Assembly (NCBI GenBank): GCA_018242485.1
Contig: JAFEBV010000023.1
Coordinates: forward strand, 1 to 59,169
DNA length: 59,169 nt
Reading direction: 5' to 3'
Source of the DNA: Pseudomonadota bacterium
Lineage (GTDB): Bacteria; Pseudomonadota; Gammaproteobacteria; Xanthomonadales; Xanthomonadaceae
How positions within the stretch are numbered: the first letter of the stretch is position 1; each line of letters begins with the position of its first letter. This document shows positions 46,511-57,497 of this stretch, piece by piece. Under the pieces are notes generated by a model that ran no database searches, was not told the origin of the DNA, and was given only the letters and a program-made list of their open reading frames with translations. The position numbers and the translations under genes were made by a program.

Positions 46511-48031
46511 ATGAATCACGCAGGAAACGACCACACCGGACTCGACAAGAACCGCGCCGAGCGCCTCATCGGTGAGCTGTGGGACGATTCGATCGTCCCG
46601 CAACTGGTCGATTACATCCGCATCCCCAACAAGTCGCCGATGTTCGATGCCCACTGGGCCGAGCACGGCCACATGGACGCCGCGGTGCGGCTGATGGCGA
46701 CGTGGGCGCGCGCGCAACCCATTGCCGGCATGCAACTCGAAGTGGTGCGCCTGCCCGGCCGCACGCCGCTGATCTTCATCGACATCCCCGCCACCGATGC
46801 CGCATGCGGCGAGGATTGCGTGTTGCTGTACGGCCATCTGGACAAGCAGCCGGAGATGACCGGCTGGGGCGATGGACTGGGTCCGTGGCAGCCGGTGATC
46901 CGCGGCGACAAATTGTTCGGGCGTGGCGGCGCGGACGACGGCTACGCGATCTTCGGCTCGCTCGCCGCGATCATGGCGCTGGACGCGCAGAAGCTGCCGC
47001 GCGCGCGCTGCGTGGTATTGATCGAGGCCTGCGAGGAATCGGGCAGTTACGACCTGCCCGCCTACGTCGATCACCTCGCCGCGCGCATCGGCAAACCCTC
47101 GCTGGTGGTGTGTCTGGACTCGGGCTGCGGCAACTACGACCAGCTCTGGTGCACCACCTCGCTGCGCGGCTTGGCCGGCGGCAATCTCGTGGTGAAGGTG
47201 CTCGCCGAGGGCGTGCATTCGGGCGACGCCTCCGGTGTGGTGCCGTCGAGCTTCCGCATCCTGCGGCAACTGCTCTCGCGACTGGAGGACGCCGCCAGCG
47301 GTCGCATCACCGTCGATGGCCTGCACGTGACGATTCCCGAGGATCGCCTCGCGCAGGCGCGCAAGGTCGCCGCCGTGATGGGCAGCGCGGTGTACGACAA
47401 GTTCCCGTTCCTGCCCGGCATGAGTCCGATGTCGTCCGACCTCACCGAGCTGGTGCTCAATCGCACCTGGCGGCCGGCGTTGTCGATCACCGGCGTGGAC
47501 GGCATGCCGCCGCTGGACAACGCCGGCAACGTGTTGCGCCCGCATACGGCGGTGAAACTCTCGCTGCGCCTGCCGCCGACGCTGGATGGCGAGGTCGCCG
47601 GCAAGATCGTACGCGACCTGCTGCTGGCCGATCCGCCGTACGGCGCGCAGGTGCAATTCGAACTGGAAAAATCCTCGACCGGCTGGAATGCGCCGACGCT
47701 GAGCGACTGGCTCGGCCATGCCATCGACCACGCCTCGCAGGATTTCTTCGGCCGCCCGGCGGTGTTCATGGGCGAAGGCGGCACCATCCCGTTCATGGGC
47801 ATGCTCGGTGCGAAGTTCCCCGGCGCGCAGTTCCTCATCACCGGCGTGCTCGGCCCGCACTCCAACGCGCACGGGCCCAACGAGTTCCTGCACATCCCCA
47901 CCGGCAAGCGCGTCACCGCCTGCATCGCGCGTGTACTCGCCGAACACCACACGGCCAGCCGCAAGGGCCTGACCACCGGCGTGGCGGTCGCCGACGGCGA
48001 TGCGAAGATGGCGGCGACAAGCTGCTGCTGA
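46511..48031 (+). CDS. M20-family metallopeptidase
   Basis: A 506-residue zinc peptidase of the M20 (ArgE/DapE/ACY1/CPG2) family. Metal and catalytic residues are visible: LLYGHLDKQPE (His, then catalytic Asp), GRGGADDGYA (bridging Asp), EACEESGSYD (catalytic Glu-Glu) and VCLDSGCG. A dimerisation insert follows (GGNLVVKVLAEGVHSGDASG), and a C-terminal His is in ANGPNEF-like NAHGPNEFLH. It is likely cytoplasmic, as no signal peptide is seen; di- or oligopeptides are probable substrates. It diverges from comEA. CAGGGA nine bases before the ATG at 46511 supports that start. Confidence 0.9.
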   Translation: MNHAGNDHTGLDKNRAERLIGELWDDSIVPQLVDYIRIPNKSPMFDAHWAEHGHMDAAVRLMATWARAQPIAGMQLEVVRLPGRTPLIFIDIPATDAACGEDCVLLYGHLDKQPEMTGWGDGLGPWQPVIRGDKLFGRGGADDGYAIFGSLAAIMALDAQKLPRARCVVLIEACEESGSYDLPAYVDHLAARIGKPSLVVCLDSGCGNYDQLWCTTSLRGLAGGNLVVKVLAEGVHSGDASGVVPSSFRILRQLLSRLEDAASGRITVDGLHVTIPEDRLAQARKVAAVMGSAVYDKFPFLPGMSPMSSDLTELVLNRTWRPALSITGVDGMPPLDNAGNVLRPHTAVKLSLRLPPTLDGEVAGKIVRDLLLADPPYGAQVQFELEKSSTGWNAPTLSDWLGHAIDHASQDFFGRPAVFMGEGGTIPFMGMLGAKFPGAQFLITGVLGPHSNAHGPNEFLHIPTGKRVTACIARVLAEHHTASRKGLTTGVAVADGDAKMAATSCC

Positions 48032-48047
48032 AATCGGAACGCGCGCC

Positions 48048-48302
48048 ATGGTCGTCCTCTACACCATCCTGATCGGCTTCTTCATCGGCCTGATCGCGCG
48101 CGCGCTCAAGCCCGGCGATGACCGCATGGGCATCCTCGCCACCACCGCCTTCGGCATCGGTGGCGCGCTGATCGCCCAGTACATCGGGCATACCATGGGC
48201 TGGTACCACGACAACGATCCGCTGGCGTTCATCACCGCGGTGGCTGGCTCCATCGTGTTGTTGACGATTTATGCGATGGCGAAGCCGAAGCGCAAGCGCT
48301 GA
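48048..48302 (+). CDS. GlsB/YeaQ/YmgE-family stress membrane protein
   Basis: An 84-residue protein with three membrane helices and a Gly-rich pattern (LIGFFIGLIARALKPGDDRM, GILATTAFGIGGALIAQYIG). It ends in a basic KPKRKR tail. The family is called transglycosylase-associated but has no known enzymatic role; members are induced by general stress. It starts 16 bases after the peptidase stop and is probably co-transcribed with it. Confidence 0.9.
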   Translation: MVVLYTILIGFFIGLIARALKPGDDRMGILATTAFGIGGALIAQYIGHTMGWYHDNDPLAFITAVAGSIVLLTIYAMAKPKRKR

Positions 48303-48320
48303 ATCGCGATCGCACATCGA

Positions 48321-48938
48321 TCATTGCGGCGGGCAGCCGCCCGCTGCGTCGTGCTCGCCGCGCGCCGCCTCCCAGACTTCCTTCGCGGCGTCGAGGTTCA
48401 TCGCCGCGATGCCAAGACCGACGACGATGTCCGGCCAGATCGAGGGATGCAGCGCGGTCGCCACGCCGGCACCGACGATGGCGATGTTCGCCAACACGTC
48501 ATTGCGCGCAGACAGGAAGGCCGCGGTGGTGAGGCTGCCGGCGTGCTTGTGATAGCGCGCCAGCAGCAGCGCGCAGGCGAGGTTGACGAGCAAAGCGCCC
48601 AATCCGGTGATGCCGAGCGAGACGGGTTCCGGTGGCGTCGGTGCGACGAACTTGTGCCACAGCGCGACCCCCATCGCCAGCGCAGGCACCAGCAGGATGC
48701 CGGCCAGCAGCATGCCCACACGAGCCCGGCGACGCGCGCCCCACGCGAGGGCGATGAGGATCAAGGCATTCACGGCCGCGTCCTCGAGGAAATCCACGCT
48801 GTCGGCCAGCAGCGAAACCGATCCGATGCGCAGCGCCACGCCGAACTCGACACCGAAGTAGACCAGATTGAGAACCGCCACGATCACGACCACGCGACGC
48901 AGGCCGGCATGATCCACGCCGTGCGCCGCGCCATTCAT
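48321..48938 (-). CDS. Small cation-diffusion-facilitator-like transporter
   Basis: A 205-residue membrane protein with about six helices, resembling the membrane half of CDF transporters. The TM2 region SVSLLADSVDFLEDAA carries the acidic metal-site pattern, and the matching TM5 region is SARNDVLANIAIVG. The cytoplasmic C-terminal metal-sensing domain of full-size CDFs is missing, and the TM5 histidine is replaced. Export of a divalent metal is likely but not proven. It converges with the GlsB-type gene and lies 22 bases upstream of the end of cysNC. Confidence 0.75.
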   Translation of the reverse strand: MNGAAHGVDHAGLRRVVVIVAVLNLVYFGVEFGVALRIGSVSLLADSVDFLEDAAVNALILIALAWGARRRARVGMLLAGILLVPALAMGVALWHKFVAPTPPEPVSLGITGLGALLVNLACALLLARYHKHAGSLTTAAFLSARNDVLANIAIVGAGVATALHPSIWPDIVVGLGIAAMNLDAAKEVWEAARGEHDAAGGCPPQ

Positions 48939-48960
48939 CGCACGCGCCCCGACACCGGCC

Positions 48961-50865
48961 CTACCCCTTGCCGTGGCCGATCCGCTCCACGACCTGATCC
49001 ACCAGCCTCTGCGCCAGCGCCTCGGCGGCGACATCGACATTGTGCAGGGTGATGTCGGCGTGCTCGGGCAACTCGTAAGGCGAGTCGATGCCGGTGAAGT
49101 TGCGGATCTGTCCGGCGCGCGCCTTGGCGTACAGGCCCTTGGCATCGCGCGCCTCGCAGACCTCGATCGGGGTATCGACGAATACTTCCGCGAACTCGCC
49201 GTCGGCGAACATCTCGCGCGCCATCTGCCGCTCGGCGCGGAACGGCGAGATGAAGGAGACGATCACGATCAGGCCGGCATCGGTCATCAATTTCGCCACC
49301 TCGGCGACGCGGCGGATGTTCTCCACGCGATCCTCGGCGGTGAAGCCCAGATCCTTGTTCAGGCCATGGCGCACGTTGTCGCCGTCGAGGATGTAGCTGT
49401 GATAGCCGAGCGTATGCAGGCGGCGATCGACGAGATTGGCGATGGTGGATTTGCCCGAACCCGACAGGCCGGTGAACCACAGGCATAGCGGCGCCTGACC
49501 CTTGCTCGCCGAACGCGCGTGGCGGTCGATCTCGAGCTGGTGCCAATGGATGTTGGACGCGCGGCGCAGGGCGAAGTCGATCACGCCGCAGGCCACGGTG
49601 GCGTTGCTCGCGCGGTCGATCAGGATGAAGCCGCCGAGCGCCTTGTTGCGCGCGTAGGGCTCGAACGGGATGGGTTGATCGAGGTTGAGGTTGCAGAACC
49701 CGACTTCGTTGAGGTCGAGTTTCTTCGCGGCCAGATGTTCCTGGGTGTTGACGTCCACCTTGTGCTTGATCTCGGTGACGCTCGCCGGCACCGTGCGCGC
49801 ACCGATCTTCATCCAGTACGGCCGGCCGGGCAGCAAGGGCGCGTCGCTCATCCACAGGATGTGGCCGGCAAACTGGTCGGCGACCTCGGCCGGATGCTTG
49901 CCGGCGCAGATGACGTCGCCGCGGCTGATGTCGATTTCGTCGGCGAGCGTGAGCGTGACCGCCTGTCCCTCGCCAGCGCGTGGCAGATCGCCGTCGAAGG
50001 TGACGATGGACGCGACGGTCGAACGCCGGCCCGAGGGCAGCGCGATGACTTCCTCGCCCACCGCGATGGAGCCGGCGACGATGCTGCCGGCGAAGCCGCG
50101 GAAATTCTGATTGGGCCGGTTGACCCACTGCACCGGCAGACGCAAACCGATGTCCTGCACGTCGCGCTCGATGGCGACGTTTTCCAGATGCTCCAGCAAT
50201 GCGGGGCCGGCATACCAGCCCATCGCCTGCGAGCGGCGCATCACGTTCTCGCCGGCCAGCGCCGACAACGGGATGCACTGCACCTCGGGGATGCCCAGTT
50301 GCACGGCAAGTTCGCGGTAGTCGCGCTCGATCGCCGCGAACACGTCCTGCCGATAGTCCATCAGATCCATCTTGTTCACTGCCAGCAGCACCTTGCGGAT
50401 GCCGAGCAGGGAGACGATGTAGCTGTGGCGGCGGGTCTGCGTGAGCAGACCCTTGCGCGCATCCACCAGCACCACCGCCAGATCGGCGGTGGACGCACCG
50501 GTGGCCATGTTGCGGGTGTATTGCTCGTGGCCGGGGCAATCGGCGACGATGAACTTGCGCTTCTCGGTGCCGAAGAACCGATAGGCGACGTCGATGGTGA
50601 TGCCCTGCTCGCGCTCGGCGGCGAGGCCATCGACCAGCAGGGCGAAATCGATCTGCCCGTTTTGCGTGCCGTAGCGCTGGCTGTCGCTTTGCAACGCGGC
50701 GAGCTGGTCGTCGAACAGCAGCTTGCTGTCGTGCAGCAGCCGGCCGATGAGCGTGCTCTTGCCGTCGTCCACGCTGCCGCAGGTGATGAAGCGCAGCAGA
50801 TCCTTGGTTTCGTGCAGGCGCAGGTATTCGTGCAGGTCGAGCGCTGCTTCGCTGGCGGGAATCAT
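48961..50865 (-). CDS. cysNC: Bifunctional sulfate adenylyltransferase subunit 1 / adenylylsulfate kinase
   Basis: A 634-residue fusion. The N-terminal CysN part (about 1-440) is an EF-Tu-like GTPase that drives APS synthesis with Cys[10 protein letters not shown] (30-38), DCPGHEQY and NKMD. The C-terminal CysC part has its own P-loop GLSGSGKST (about 465-473) and phosphorylates APS to PAPS. PAPS feeds cysteine synthesis and also sulfotransferases. Its ATG overlaps the cysD stop (TGATG), so the subunits are coupled. No CysB-type site was identified. Confidence 0.96.
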   Translation of the reverse strand: MIPASEAALDLHEYLRLHETKDLLRFITCGSVDDGKSTLIGRLLHDSKLLFDDQLAALQSDSQRYGTQNGQIDFALLVDGLAAEREQGITIDVAYRFFGTEKRKFIVADCPGHEQYTRNMATGASTADLAVVLVDARKGLLTQTRRHSYIVSLLGIRKVLLAVNKMDLMDYRQDVFAAIERDYRELAVQLGIPEVQCIPLSALAGENVMRRSQAMGWYAGPALLEHLENVAIERDVQDIGLRLPVQWVNRPNQNFRGFAGSIVAGSIAVGEEVIALPSGRRSTVASIVTFDGDLPRAGEGQAVTLTLADEIDISRGDVICAGKHPAEVADQFAGHILWMSDAPLLPGRPYWMKIGARTVPASVTEIKHKVDVNTQEHLAAKKLDLNEVGFCNLNLDQPIPFEPYARNKALGGFILIDRASNATVACGVIDFALRRASNIHWHQLEIDRHARSASKGQAPLCLWFTGLSGSGKSTIANLVDRRLHTLGYHSYILDGDNVRHGLNKDLGFTAEDRVENIRRVAEVAKLMTDAGLIVIVSFISPFRAERQMAREMFADGEFAEVFVDTPIEVCEARDAKGLYAKARAGQIRNFTGIDSPYELPEHADITLHNVDVAAEALAQRLVDQVVERIGHGKG

Positions 50866-51776
50866 CAGAAATAGCCCTCGCGCTTCTTCTTCTCCATCGA
50901 CGCCGCCTGATCGTGGTCGATCACCCGACCCTGGCGCTCGGAGGTGCGTGCCACCAGCATTTCGGAGATCACCTGCTCCAGCGTGGTCGCCTCCGACTCC
51001 ACCGCGCCGGTCAGCGGATAGCAGCCCAGGGTGCGGAAGCGCACCATCTTTTGCATCGGCACCTCACCTTCGTGCAGGGGCATGCGTTCGTCGTCGACCA
51101 TGATCAGCACGCCGTCTCGCTCGACGACCGGCCGCAGCTCGGACAGGTACAACGAAGGCACCGGGATCTGTTCGCGGAATATGTACAGCCACACATCCAG
51201 TTCGGTCCAGTTGCTGATCGGGAACACGCGCACGCTCTCGCCCTTGTGGATGCGCGCGTTGTACAGATTCCAAAGTTCAGGACGCTGGTTCTTCGGATCC
51301 CAGCGGTGCTGCGCGGAACGGAACGAGAACACGCGCTCCTTGGCGCGCGACTTCTCCTCGTCGCGGCGCGCCCCGCCGATGGCGGCATCGAAGCCGAACT
51401 TGTCGAGCGCCTGCTTGAGCGCCTGGGTCTTCATGATGTCGGTGTGCACCGCCGATCCATGCGTGAACGGGCCGACCCCGTCGCGCACGCCGTCGGGGTT
51501 CTTGTGCACGTGCAGGGTGACGCCGGTTTCGGTCGCGCGCTGGTCGCGGAAGGCGATCATCTCGCGGAACTTCCAGCCGGTGTCCACGTGCAGCAGCGGG
51601 ATGGGCGGCTTGGCCGGATGGAATGCCTTCAACAGCAGGTGCAGCAATACCGAAGAATCCTTGCCGATCGAATACAACATGACCGGATTGGCGAACTCGG
51701 CAGCGACCTCGCGCAGGATGTGGATGGCCTCGGCTTCGAGGCGGTCGAGATGGGTCAGGTGATGATCGTTCGGCAT
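50865..51776 (-). CDS. cysD: Sulfate adenylyltransferase subunit 2
   Basis: A 303-residue PP-loop ATPase that joins sulfate and ATP to give APS. It begins [20 protein letters not shown], has the PP-loop [13 protein letters not shown] and ends with the family tail [11 protein letters not shown]. The ATG at 51776 reproduces the E. coli length (302); a GTG at 51848 would add 24 unlikely residues. It is coupled to cysNC by a TGATG overlap. manC lies 72 bases upstream on the same strand. Confidence 0.96.
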   Translation of the reverse strand: MPNDHHLTHLDRLEAEAIHILREVAAEFANPVMLYSIGKDSSVLLHLLLKAFHPAKPPIPLLHVDTGWKFREMIAFRDQRATETGVTLHVHKNPDGVRDGVGPFTHGSAVHTDIMKTQALKQALDKFGFDAAIGGARRDEEKSRAKERVFSFRSAQHRWDPKNQRPELWNLYNARIHKGESVRVFPISNWTELDVWLYIFREQIPVPSLYLSELRPVVERDGVLIMVDDERMPLHEGEVPMQKMVRFRTLGCYPLTGAVESEATTLEQVISEMLVARTSERQGRVIDHDQAASMEKKKREGYF

Positions 51777-51848
51777 TGTGGCTGAGGTTGCGTGGCTCTG
51801 ATGAATGTCGTTATCGGTCACTTCGTCTGGTTCCTCGTTCGCAGGCAC

Positions 51849-53258
51849 TCAGGCGCGTCCGTACACGTCCTGGAAACGTACGATGTCGTCCTCGCCGAGG
51901 TAGTCGCCGGATTGCACTTCGATCAGTTCCAACATCTGCGTGCCGATGTTCTGCAAACGATGTTTCGATCCGAGCGGGATATAAGTGCTCTGATTGGCGG
52001 ACAAATCGAACACGGCGTCGTCGCAGGTTACCCGCGCGGTACCGCGCACGACGATCCAGTGCTCGGCGCGGTGGTGGTGCATCTGCAGGGACAGACTGGC
52101 ACCGGGTTTGACCGCGATGCGCTTGACCTGGAAACCGGGGCCGGCCTCGATGCCGTCGTAGCTGCCCCACGGGCGGAACACCTTGCGGTGCAGTTTCGAC
52201 TGCGGACGCTCGTCGCGCTGCAGGTGCTCGACCACGCGCTTGACGTCCTGCACGCGATCGCGGCGCGCCACCAGCAAGGCGTCGTCGGTATCCACCACCA
52301 TCAAGTCGTCGACGCCGACCAGCGCGATCAGCCGCCGTTGCGACCACGCCAGCGAGTTGCGGCTGTCGATCGCGACGACATCGCCACGCGTCGCATTGCC
52401 CTGCGCATCGTGCGCGGACAGATCCGCCAGCGCCGACCACGAACCAACGTCGTTCCAACCGACCGCCATCGGCAGCACGCAGCCGCGACGGGTCTTTTCC
52501 ATCACCGCGTAGTCGATCGAATCCGACGGACAGGCCGCGAACGCATCGCGATCCAGGCGCAGGAAATCCAGATCGGCCTTCGCATCCGCAAGCGCCAAGC
52601 GGCACTGCGCGAGCATCGCCGGCGCCTGCGCCTGCAATTCCTCCAGATAGCGCGAGGCACGGAACAGGAACATCCCGCTGTTCCAGAAATAATTCCCCGA
52701 CGCAAGATAGTCCTGCGCGGTGGCCAGATCGGGTTTCTCGACGAAACGCTCGATCGGCCGCACGCCGGCGTCCGGTGCTGCCTTGATGTAACCGTAGCCG
52801 GTTTCCGGCGAGCGCGGCACGATACCGAACGTGACCAGCCCGCCACCCTCGGCCACGGGCAAGGCTTCGAGCACAGCGGCACAGAAGGCTGGCTCGTCGG
52901 CAATGACGTGATCGGATGGCAACACCAGCAGCAGCGGATCATCGCCAGCAGCCATCGCCTGCAAGGCCGCCACCGCGATCGCCGGCGCGGTGTTGCGGCC
53001 GACCGGCTCGAGGATCAGCGCTTCGGCCTGCGTGCCCAACGCCTGCAACTGTTCGGCAACGAGGAAACGGTGTTCCTCGTTGGCGATCACCAACGGCGCG
53101 CCGACGCCCGGCAGATCGCGCACACGCAACCACGTCTGCTGCAACAGCGAATGTTCGCCCAGCAACGGCAGAAACTGCTTGGGGAAACTCTCGCGGGACA
53201 GCGGCCACAGGCGCGTCCCGGCGCCGCCGGAAAGCAGCACGATCTTCAGCTTCGACAT
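51849..53258 (-). CDS. manC: Mannose-1-phosphate guanylyltransferase / mannose-6-phosphate isomerase (type II)
   Basis: A 469-residue bifunctional enzyme making GDP-mannose for exopolysaccharide or LPS; XanB and AlgA are relatives. The N-terminal nucleotidyltransferase has LSGGAGTRLWPLSRESFPKQ and FVEKPD. The C-terminal cupin (type II phosphomannose isomerase) has RPWGSYDGIEAG and QMHHHRAEHWIVVRGTA, with metal-binding histidines. The ATG at 53258 is chosen over a GTG at 53264. It diverges from amgK. No polysaccharide cluster is next to it. Confidence 0.93.
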   Translation of the reverse strand: MSKLKIVLLSGGAGTRLWPLSRESFPKQFLPLLGEHSLLQQTWLRVRDLPGVGAPLVIANEEHRFLVAEQLQALGTQAEALILEPVGRNTAPAIAVAALQAMAAGDDPLLLVLPSDHVIADEPAFCAAVLEALPVAEGGGLVTFGIVPRSPETGYGYIKAAPDAGVRPIERFVEKPDLATAQDYLASGNYFWNSGMFLFRASRYLEELQAQAPAMLAQCRLALADAKADLDFLRLDRDAFAACPSDSIDYAVMEKTRRGCVLPMAVGWNDVGSWSALADLSAHDAQGNATRGDVVAIDSRNSLAWSQRRLIALVGVDDLMVVDTDDALLVARRDRVQDVKRVVEHLQRDERPQSKLHRKVFRPWGSYDGIEAGPGFQVKRIAVKPGASLSLQMHHHRAEHWIVVRGTARVTCDDAVFDLSANQSTYIPLGSKHRLQNIGTQMLELIEVQSGDYLGEDDIVRFQDVYGRA

Positions 53259-53400
53259 GGTCACACGCAGGGCACGGGTCGCTTATGATGCCAGACGATG
53301 GCGCGCGGCACGAACCGCGCACCGCATGTGCACATACCCTGCGCGACACGTCCGCATGGATGTCGCGCGAACAATGGCACCCGATCGACGAGGAACTTGG

Positions 53401-54405
53401 ATGAACGAGGATCCCCGCGCCGCAGCGCGGCTGGCGTGGGCCCGACAGGCGCTGCGTGAACCGCAGGCGGAACTGGTGCGCGCATCGATGGATGCCGGCT
53501 TCCGCAGCTACTGGCGCAGCGACAGCACGCCCAGCCGGATCGTGATGGACTCACCTCCCGACAAGGAAGACGTACGCCCGTGGCTGCGCCTGCGCGAGTT
53601 GCTCGAGCACGGCGGGGTGCGCGTGCCGCGCGTGCTGGCGCAGGATGTCGATGCCGGCTTCCTGCTGCTGGAGGATCTGGGTCGCGATACCTACCTGCAG
53701 GTGATCGACGCGGAAAACGCCGATGCCTTGTTCGATGCGGCAATCACGCAATTGCTGCGCGTGCAGGCCATCGTCCCGCCCGCCAACCTGCCCTGCTACG
53801 ACGAAGCCCTGCTCCGTCGCGAACTGCACCTGTTCGACGAATGGTTCCTCGGCCGGCATCTGGGCATGGCGCTCGACGACCACGATCGCGCGATCCTCGA
53901 TGAGGCCTGTCGCGGCCTGATCGATGCCGCACTGGCACAACCCAGGGTGCTGGTGCATCGCGATTTCATGCCGCGCAATCTCATGCCGACTAGCGACGGC
54001 CCGGCGGTGCTGGACTTCCAGGACGCGGTGCTCGGCCCGCTCGCCTACGACGTGCTGAGCCTGTTCAAGGATGCCTTCCTGAGCTGGCCGGAAGGTCGCG
54101 TGGGCATCTGGTTGGATCGCTACCACGCACGCGCCAGTGCGGCAGGGCTGCCGGTGCCGGAACGTATGCATTTCCATCGCGATGCCGACTGGATCGGCGT
54201 GCAACGGCACCTGAAGGTGATCGGCATCTTCGCGCGATTGAACCACCGCGACGGCAAACCGAAATACCTCGCCGACGTGCCGCGATTCTTCGCCTATCTG
54301 GATGCCGTGCTGCCGATATATCCGGAACTTGTGCCACTGGCTGATCTGATCGACCGCAAAGTGAAGCCGGCGATGGCAGCCCAGTCGCAAGTCTCGACCG
54401 CATGA
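53401..54405 (+). CDS. amgK: Anomeric N-acetylmuramate/N-acetylglucosamine kinase
   Basis: A 334-residue kinase of the aminoglycoside-phosphotransferase fold. The catalytic loop is HRDFMPRN (H186, D188, N193) and the metal-binding Asp is in LDFQDAV (D205). AmgK phosphorylates MurNAc at C1 in the cell-wall recycling route that bypasses de novo UDP-MurNAc synthesis. The call depends on murU directly downstream with an ATGA overlap, the known pair in Pseudomonas. It is not an antibiotic-resistance gene by this evidence. GAGG lies a few bases before the ATG. Confidence 0.92.
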   Translation: MNEDPRAAARLAWARQALREPQAELVRASMDAGFRSYWRSDSTPSRIVMDSPPDKEDVRPWLRLRELLEHGGVRVPRVLAQDVDAGFLLLEDLGRDTYLQVIDAENADALFDAAITQLLRVQAIVPPANLPCYDEALLRRELHLFDEWFLGRHLGMALDDHDRAILDEACRGLIDAALAQPRVLVHRDFMPRNLMPTSDGPAVLDFQDAVLGPLAYDVLSLFKDAFLSWPEGRVGIWLDRYHARASAAGLPVPERMHFHRDADWIGVQRHLKVIGIFARLNHRDGKPKYLADVPRFFAYLDAVLPIYPELVPLADLIDRKVKPAMAAQSQVSTA

Positions 54406-55145
54406 AAGCCTTGATCTTCGCCGCTGGCAAAGGCGAGCGCATGCGCCCGCTAACCGAGCGCACACCCAAGCCGTTGCTGGAGGCCGGCGGGAAACCGCTG
54501 ATCGTCTGGCATCTGGAAAAACTCGCCGCGATGGGCGTGCGCGAGGTCATCGTCAACACCGCATGGCTCGCCGACCGCTTCCCCGCCGTGCTCGGCGACG
54601 GCTCGCACTGGGGCCTGCGCCTGCGCTACTCGCACGAGGGTGCCGAGCCGTTGGAGACCGGCGGCGGCATGCTGCACGCGCTGCGATTGCTGCGCGAGGG
54701 CGTGCCCGCCGATGCGCCCTTCCTCGCCATCAACGGCGATATCTGGACGAATTTCGACTTCGCATCGCTGCCACGCGAGCCTTCTGGGCTGGCGCATCTG
54801 ATGCTGGTGGACAACCCGCCGCAGCATCCCCGTGGCGACTTCGGCGTCACGGCGGACGGACGTTTACATCCGTATCCGGATTCGCCCGCCGTATCGCCGC
54901 TACGCGCACTCACTTTCGCCGGCATCGGCGTGTATCGACCGGCGATCCTCGACGACTGGCGCGCGGTCATCGGCGATGCAGCTGGCGCAGCGCTGGAACC
55001 ACCGCGCTTTCCGCTCGCCCCATTGCTGCGCGCGGCGATGACGCGCGGCACGGTCACCGGTGCGCATCACGCCGGCGCGTGGACGGACGTTGGCACACCA
55101 CAGCGGCTTGCGGAACTGGATGCGCGACTGCTTGTCAGTGGATGA
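54402..55145 (+). CDS. murU: N-acetylmuramate alpha-1-phosphate uridylyltransferase
   Basis: A 247-residue nucleotidyltransferase with the sugar-nucleotide signature AAGKGERMRPLTERTPKPLL at the N-terminus. AINGDIWTNFDF carries the metal-binding Asp. It turns MurNAc-1-phosphate from AmgK into UDP-MurNAc, closing the recycling loop that lets cells avoid MurA and tolerate fosfomycin in pseudomonads. It overlaps amgK by four bases. parC starts about 105 bases further on. Confidence 0.92.
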   Translation: MKALIFAAGKGERMRPLTERTPKPLLEAGGKPLIVWHLEKLAAMGVREVIVNTAWLADRFPAVLGDGSHWGLRLRYSHEGAEPLETGGGMLHALRLLREGVPADAPFLAINGDIWTNFDFASLPREPSGLAHLMLVDNPPQHPRGDFGVTADGRLHPYPDSPAVSPLRALTFAGIGVYRPAILDDWRAVIGDAAGAALEPPRFPLAPLLRAAMTRGTVTGAHHAGAWTDVGTPQRLAELDARLLVSG

Positions 55146-55250
55146 CGTGCGCACAACTCAAGGTATACCTCGGCAGCTTCACGCCGTCGCGCACCGCACG
55201 CACGAATTCCCCTTATCATCGCCCCCCTGCATCATCCTGATCGAACCCCG

Positions 55251-57497
55251 ATGACCGATTCCACCCGCGCCAGCTTCCACGGTTTCGAACAGGTGCCGCT
55301 GCGTGAATACGCCGAGCGCGCCTATCTCGATTACTCGATGTACGTGATCCTCGACCGCGCCCTGCCCTTCCTCGGCGACGGCCTCAAGCCGGTGCAGCGG
55401 CGGATCGTGTACGCGATGAGCGAACTGGGCTTGAACGCCGGCGCCAAGCCGAAGAAGTCCGCGCGCACCGTCGGCGACGTGATCGGCAAGTACCACCCGC
55501 ACGGCGACAGCGCGTGCTACGAAGCGCTGGTGCTGATGGCGCAGCCGTTCTCGTACCGCTATCCGCTGATCGACGGCCAGGGCAATTTCGGTTCGACCGA
55601 CGATCCCAAGTCGTTCGCGGCGATGCGCTATACCGAATGCAAGCTCACCCCGATCGCCGAGGTGCTGCTGGGCGAACTGGCGCACGGCACGGTGGACTGG
55701 ACGCCGAACTTCGACGGCACGCTGGAGGAGCCGACCTGGCTGCCGGCGCGGCTGCCGCATCTGCTGCTCAACGGCACCACCGGGATCGCGGTGGGCATGG
55801 CCACCGACGTGCCGCCGCACAACCTCAACGAGATCGTCAGCGCCTGCGTGCGCCTGCTCGACGACCCCGACGCCAGCGTGCGCGACCTGTGCGAGCACGT
55901 GCTCGGCCCGGATTATCCGACCCAAGCCGAGATCGTCACCCCGCGCGCCGAACTGCGCGCGCTCTACGAAACCGGCAGCGGCAGCGTGCGCGCCCGCGCG
56001 GTGCATGCGCGCGAGAACGGCAACATCGTGATCACCGCCCTGCCCTACCAGGTCTCGCCGGGCAAGGTGATGGAGCAGATCGCGCAGAAGATGCGGGCGA
56101 AAAAATTGCCGTGGCTGGAGGACATCCGCGACGAATCCGACCACGCCAATCCGACCCGCATCGTGCTGGTGCCGCGCTCCAACCGGGTGGACATCGACGG
56201 CCTGATGGGCCACCTGTGCGCGACCACGGATCTGGAACGCAGCTACCGCGTCAATCTCAACGTGATCGGTCTGGACGGCCGCCCGCAGGTCAAACACCTC
56301 AAGGCGCTGCTGGCCGAATGGCTGGAGTTCCGCACCAGCACCGTGCGCCGCCGACTGGAACACCGGCTGGGCAAGCTCGAACGCCGCCTGCACTTGCTGG
56401 AAGGCTTGCTCGCCGCCTTCCTCAACCTCGACGAGGTGATCCGCATCATCCGCAGCGAGGACGAACCCAAGCCGGTGCTGATGGCGCGTTTCGCGCTCGA
56501 CGAGGAACAAGCCGACTACATCCTCGAAACCAAGTTGAAGCAGCTCGCGCGGCTGGAGGAAATGAAGATCCGCGGCGAGCAGGACGAACTGCGCGCCGAG
56601 CGCGTGCAGATCCAGAACACGTTGGGCAGCAAGGCGCGGCTGAAGAAGCTGATCAAGGACGAGCTGCTCGCCGACGCGAAGAAATTCGGCGATGCGCGGC
56701 GCTCGCCGATCGTCGCCCGCGCCGCCGCGCAGGCCATATCCGAAACCGAACTGGTCGCCAGCGAACCGGTCACCGTGGTGCTGTCGGAAAAGGGCTGGGT
56801 GCGCGCGGCGAAAGGGCACGAGGTCAACGCCGCGGAACTGGGTTACCGCGAGGGCGACCGCCTGCTGCAAGCCATCCATGCACGCAGCACGCAGCAGATC
56901 GCCTTCCTGGATTCGGAAGGTCGCAGCTATTCGGCGCTCGCGCACACCCTGCCCTCGGCGCGCGGCAATGGCGAGCCGCTGACCGGGCGCTTCACGCCCG
57001 CGCCAGGCACGCAGTTCCAGGCCCTCATCAGCGGCGAGGCGGACACCCGCCTCGTGCTGGCCTCGAACGTCGGCTACGGCTTCCTCACCCGCTTCGAGAA
57101 TCTGCTCGGCCGACAGAAGGCCGGCAAGGCCATGCTCTCCCTGCCCGAAGGCGCGCGCGTGCTCGCCCCGGCGCTGGTGCGCGATCCGGCCAGCGACCGG
57201 CTGGCGGTCATCACCACGGCCGGCCACCTGCTGGTATTCGCGGTCGCCGACCTGCCCGAACTGGACAAGGGCAAGGGCAACAAGCTGATCGAGATCCCGC
57301 GCGCCAAGCTCGGCACCGAACGGGTGGCGGCGATCGCCGCGATCCCCGAGGGCGGCGCGCTGCTCGTGTACAGTGGCCAGCGCGCGCCGATGCGGCTGGC
57401 GTGGAAGGATCTGGACGCCTATGCGGCCGCGCGCGCGACCCGCGGCGGACTACTGCCGCGTGGCTGGCAGAAGATCGACGGACTGGCGGTGGAATGA
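55251..57497 (+). CDS. parC: DNA topoisomerase IV subunit A
   Basis: A 748-residue type IIA topoisomerase subunit that decatenates daughter chromosomes with ParE. The catalytic tyrosine is Tyr127 in AAMRYTE. The quinolone-resistance region reads [12 protein letters not shown], with Ser87 and Glu91 at the positions equal to E. coli Ser80 and Glu84, so no target mutation is seen. The C-terminal beta-pinwheel is shorter than in GyrA and lacks a GyrA box, which supports ParC. A TATCAT hexamer lies at 55214-55219. Its stop overlaps the start of tpm. Confidence 0.95.
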   Translation: MTDSTRASFHGFEQVPLREYAERAYLDYSMYVILDRALPFLGDGLKPVQRRIVYAMSELGLNAGAKPKKSARTVGDVIGKYHPHGDSACYEALVLMAQPFSYRYPLIDGQGNFGSTDDPKSFAAMRYTECKLTPIAEVLLGELAHGTVDWTPNFDGTLEEPTWLPARLPHLLLNGTTGIAVGMATDVPPHNLNEIVSACVRLLDDPDASVRDLCEHVLGPDYPTQAEIVTPRAELRALYETGSGSVRARAVHARENGNIVITALPYQVSPGKVMEQIAQKMRAKKLPWLEDIRDESDHANPTRIVLVPRSNRVDIDGLMGHLCATTDLERSYRVNLNVIGLDGRPQVKHLKALLAEWLEFRTSTVRRRLEHRLGKLERRLHLLEGLLAAFLNLDEVIRIIRSEDEPKPVLMARFALDEEQADYILETKLKQLARLEEMKIRGEQDELRAERVQIQNTLGSKARLKKLIKDELLADAKKFGDARRSPIVARAAAQAISETELVASEPVTVVLSEKGWVRAAKGHEVNAAELGYREGDRLLQAIHARSTQQIAFLDSEGRSYSALAHTLPSARGNGEPLTGRFTPAPGTQFQALISGEADTRLVLASNVGYGFLTRFENLLGRQKAGKAMLSLPEGARVLAPALVRDPASDRLAVITTAGHLLVFAVADLPELDKGKGNKLIEIPRAKLGTERVAAIAAIPEGGALLVYSGQRAPMRLAWKDLDAYAAARATRGGLLPRGWQKIDGLAVE

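Noticed and set aside
53401..54405. Aminoglycoside phosphotransferase (resistance gene)
   Set aside because: The fold is shared, but the overlap with murU identifies the cell-wall recycling kinase AmgK.
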